NCBI RefSeq assembly: GCF_028463845.1
Contig: NZ_CP116805.1
Coordinates: 620,001-684,000 of the forward strand
Length of the DNA: 64,000 bases
Origin: Gimibacter soli
GTDB taxonomy: Bacteria > Pseudomonadota > Alphaproteobacteria > Sphingomonadales > Kordiimonadaceae
Direction of reading: 5' to 3'
The notes beneath the pieces are model-generated. The model saw only the letters and a program-made list of their open reading frames with translations. It was not told the origin of the DNA and searched no databases. The translations under genes and the position numbers were made by a program. Shown here piece by piece: positions 62,516-64,000 of the stretch. Position 1 is the stretch's first letter. The number at the start of each line of letters is the position of its first letter.

Positions 62516-63517
62516 CTATTCGCGGGTGAAGGGGCGGGCAAGCAAGGCTTTGGTCACCTCGGCGACCGGCGCCCCTTCCTTCAGTATCTTGTAAACGGCT
62601 TCGGTGATCGGCATGTCGATGCCTTCGCGCTTGGCGATCACATGCAGGATTTCGACCGTATGGGCGCCTTCGGCAACGGTGCGGCGCTCTGCCATGATAT
62701 CGGCCATGGTGCGGCCTTCGCCGATCTCGTAGCCGAGGCTCATGTTGCGGCTGGATTGGCTCACGCACGTCAGCACAAGGTCGCCAAGGCCGGATAGTCC
62801 CATCAGCGTTTCTGTTTCGGCACCGAAATGGGTGCCGAAACGTGCCATCTCGGCCAGTCCACGGGTGAGGAGGGCTGCACGCGCATTCTCGCCCATCTTG
62901 AGGCCGGCGACGATGCCTGTGGCAATCGCCATCACATTCTTCACGGCGCCGCCGATCTGCGCGCCGATCACATCGTCCGACAGATACGGGCGGAAGATCG
63001 GCAGGCCCATGGCGGCAACGAGCGCCTTGCCGATGGCCTCGTCCTTGGTGGCCAGCGTGAGTGCGGAAGGCAGGCCGCGGGCCAGCTCAGCCGCGAAGGT
63101 CGGGCCCGAAAGCACGGCAACCGGGCGGCCTGGCATGGTCTCGGCCAGTACGTCCGACAGGAACATGCCGGTTTTCACCTCGATACCCTTGGCGCAGATG
63201 ATGACCGGCACGCCGGGCCTCAAGTGCGGCTGCAGCTTTTCGGAAAGCGGGCGCAGGTGCTGCGCGGGGCAAACCATCAGCACGGCATCGCGGTCGGCGA
63301 GCGCGGCGAAATCGCCCGTCGCCTTCAGCGCGGGATCAAGCGGGACGCCCGACAGGAACATCTTGTTTTCATGGGTATTGTTGATGGCGTCCACGACCTC
63401 GGGCTCGAAGGCCCAGATCAGGGTATCAAGCCCGGCGCGCGCGCTGGTGGCGGCAAGTGCTGTGCCCCATGCGCCGCCCCCGAGGACGCCCATCTTGCGG
63501 ATTGTCATGTCCCCCAC
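62516..63517 (-). CDS. gpsA: Glycerol-3-phosphate dehydrogenase [NAD(P)+]
   Basis: The product is 333 aa from GTG, or 330 from an ATG at 63508. It reduces dihydroxyacetone phosphate to sn-glycerol-3-phosphate for phospholipid synthesis. Motifs are VLGGGAWGTALA (NAD binding), CAKGIE, LSGPTFAAELARGLPSA and GAVKNVMAIATGI with the catalytic lysine, plus GLSGLGDLVLTC. AGGGGAG lies 6 bases before the GTG, which is why it is preferred. It is followed by YciI, EVE and Rieske genes in the same direction. Confidence 0.95.
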   Translation of the reverse strand: MGDMTIRKMGVLGGGAWGTALAATSARAGLDTLIWAFEPEVVDAINNTHENKMFLSGVPLDPALKATGDFAALADRDAVLMVCPAQHLRPLSEKLQPHLRPGVPVIICAKGIEVKTGMFLSDVLAETMPGRPVAVLSGPTFAAELARGLPSALTLATKDEAIGKALVAAMGLPIFRPYLSDDVIGAQIGGAVKNVMAIATGIVAGLKMGENARAALLTRGLAEMARFGTHFGAETETLMGLSGLGDLVLTCVSQSSRNMSLGYEIGEGRTMADIMAERRTVAEGAHTVEILHVIAKREGIDMPITEAVYKILKEGAPVAEVTKALLARPFTRE

Positions 63518-63633
63518 TCTATTCTCCCCTGAACTGTTGCGGTGCGGGTTGTGCTGCGCACGAGATTGCCGCGAAGCGACCGTCGCGGCAAGGACTTATG
63601 GCTGAGCGGGCCGAAGTGAAGTGCGTTTCAGGC

Positions 63634-64000
63634 TCACGCCTTAGCGCCTTTGCGGCCGGCACCGACGAGCGGTTCGGCGTCGCTATCGAGCGGCCAGCGC
63701 GGACGCGGGCTGACGTCACGGTCGTCAATATCGGGCTCGGCGATGAACCGTTCGAGCCCCGCCCAGGCGATCATGGCGCCGTTATCGGTGCACAGCGCCA
63801 TCGGCGGCGCGTGGAAAACCATGCCGGTTTCTTCCGCCACAGCGGTGAGCCGCGTCCGAAGCGCCTTGTTGGCAGCTACCCCGCCGGCGACCACCAGCGG
63901 GAAGGTGCCGTCTCCGTGTACTTCGCGGAAGTCGGCGATGGCGTGGCGCAGCCGGTCCACCAGACAGTCGCCGATAGCCTTCTGGAAGCCGGCGCAAATG
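63634..64000 (-). CDS. tsaD: tRNA threonylcarbamoyladenosine synthase TsaD, C-terminal part
   Basis: The last 121 codons lie in the window; the gene begins beyond base 64000. The segment LVVAGGVAANKALRTRL and MALCTDNGAMIAWAGLERF are hallmarks of the ASKHA-fold TsaD/Kae1 family that makes t6A37 in ANN-reading tRNAs. It runs in the same direction as gpsA, 116 bases upstream of it, a common pairing in Alphaproteobacteria. Confidence 0.93.
   Translation of the reverse strand, partial: ICAGFQKAIGDCLVDRLRHAIADFREVHGDGTFPLVVAGGVAANKALRTRLTAVAEETGMVFHAPPMALCTDNGAMIAWAGLERFIAEPDIDDRDVSPRPRWPLDSDAEPLVGAGRKGAKA

Overview
The window is about 64 kb of G+C-rich chromosomal DNA from an alphaproteobacterium. 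The best evidence is the block TIGR02300-type protein / aroA / cmk / rpsA / ihfB / lapA / pyrF (37.0-43.8 kb). Other chromosomal core genes are rpmI-rplT, pheS-pheT, acs, gpsA, tsaD (partial) and tRNA-Ala(GGC). A Kordiimonas-like or sphingomonad-like marine or soil aerobe is my guess from the P450, TonB-receptor and catabolic content. No phage, insertion sequence or CRISPR array was seen.

Layout. 0-4.4 kb: a broken NAD-dependent epimerase at the edge, a DUF481 outer-membrane protein, a small heat-shock protein, a TPR-SPOR lipoprotein, and an orphan ParA ATPase with a small ribbon-helix-helix-like partner. 4.6-22.2 kb: a putative catabolic island. It holds a [2Fe-2S] ferredoxin and its reductase, two AraC regulators, a class I glutamine amidotransferase, an HpaD/LigB-type extradiol dioxygenase, a P450 / glutamine-synthetase-like ligase / aldehyde dehydrogenase operon, a DOPA 4,5-dioxygenase-family protein with an acetoacetate-decarboxylase-fold protein, an FAH-family hydrolase with a second aldehyde dehydrogenase, an MFS transporter and a TonB receptor. 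22.2-36.7 kb: stress and signalling genes. These are an AhpD-like protein with an Rrf2 regulator under a striking palindromic operator, a triple-PAS soluble chemoreceptor, an ArsR regulator facing a NIPSNAP/monooxygenase pair, Fe-superoxide dismutase, a papain-like protease fused to an alpha/beta-hydrolase, a MarR/MFS pair sharing an 18-bp perfect inverted repeat, a split PAS plus MCP receptor, a solute-binding protein and a GntR regulator. 36.8-55.4 kb: mostly housekeeping. 55.4-64 kb: a hybrid histidine kinase, a GST, a methyltransferase with a signal peptide, a SixA-like phosphatase, small envelope proteins, a Rieske protein, EVE and YciI proteins, gpsA and the 3' part of tsaD.

How the genes may work together. 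In the island, ferredoxin reductase and ferredoxin would feed electrons to the P450, which could hydroxylate an aromatic compound. The dioxygenase(s) would open the catechol ring. The aldehyde dehydrogenases and FAH hydrolase match the later steps of a homoprotocatechuate-like meta pathway. The glutamine-synthetase-like ligase plus class I amidotransferase recall gamma-glutamylation of amines, as in aniline or putrescine catabolism. I therefore infer a nitrogen-containing aromatic substrate taken up through the TonB receptor. This combination is the best candidate here for an undescribed system; the substrate cannot be read from sequence.

Several promoters, operators and intrinsic terminators could be placed base by base and are listed. 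No stretch above about 300 bases lacks a gene.
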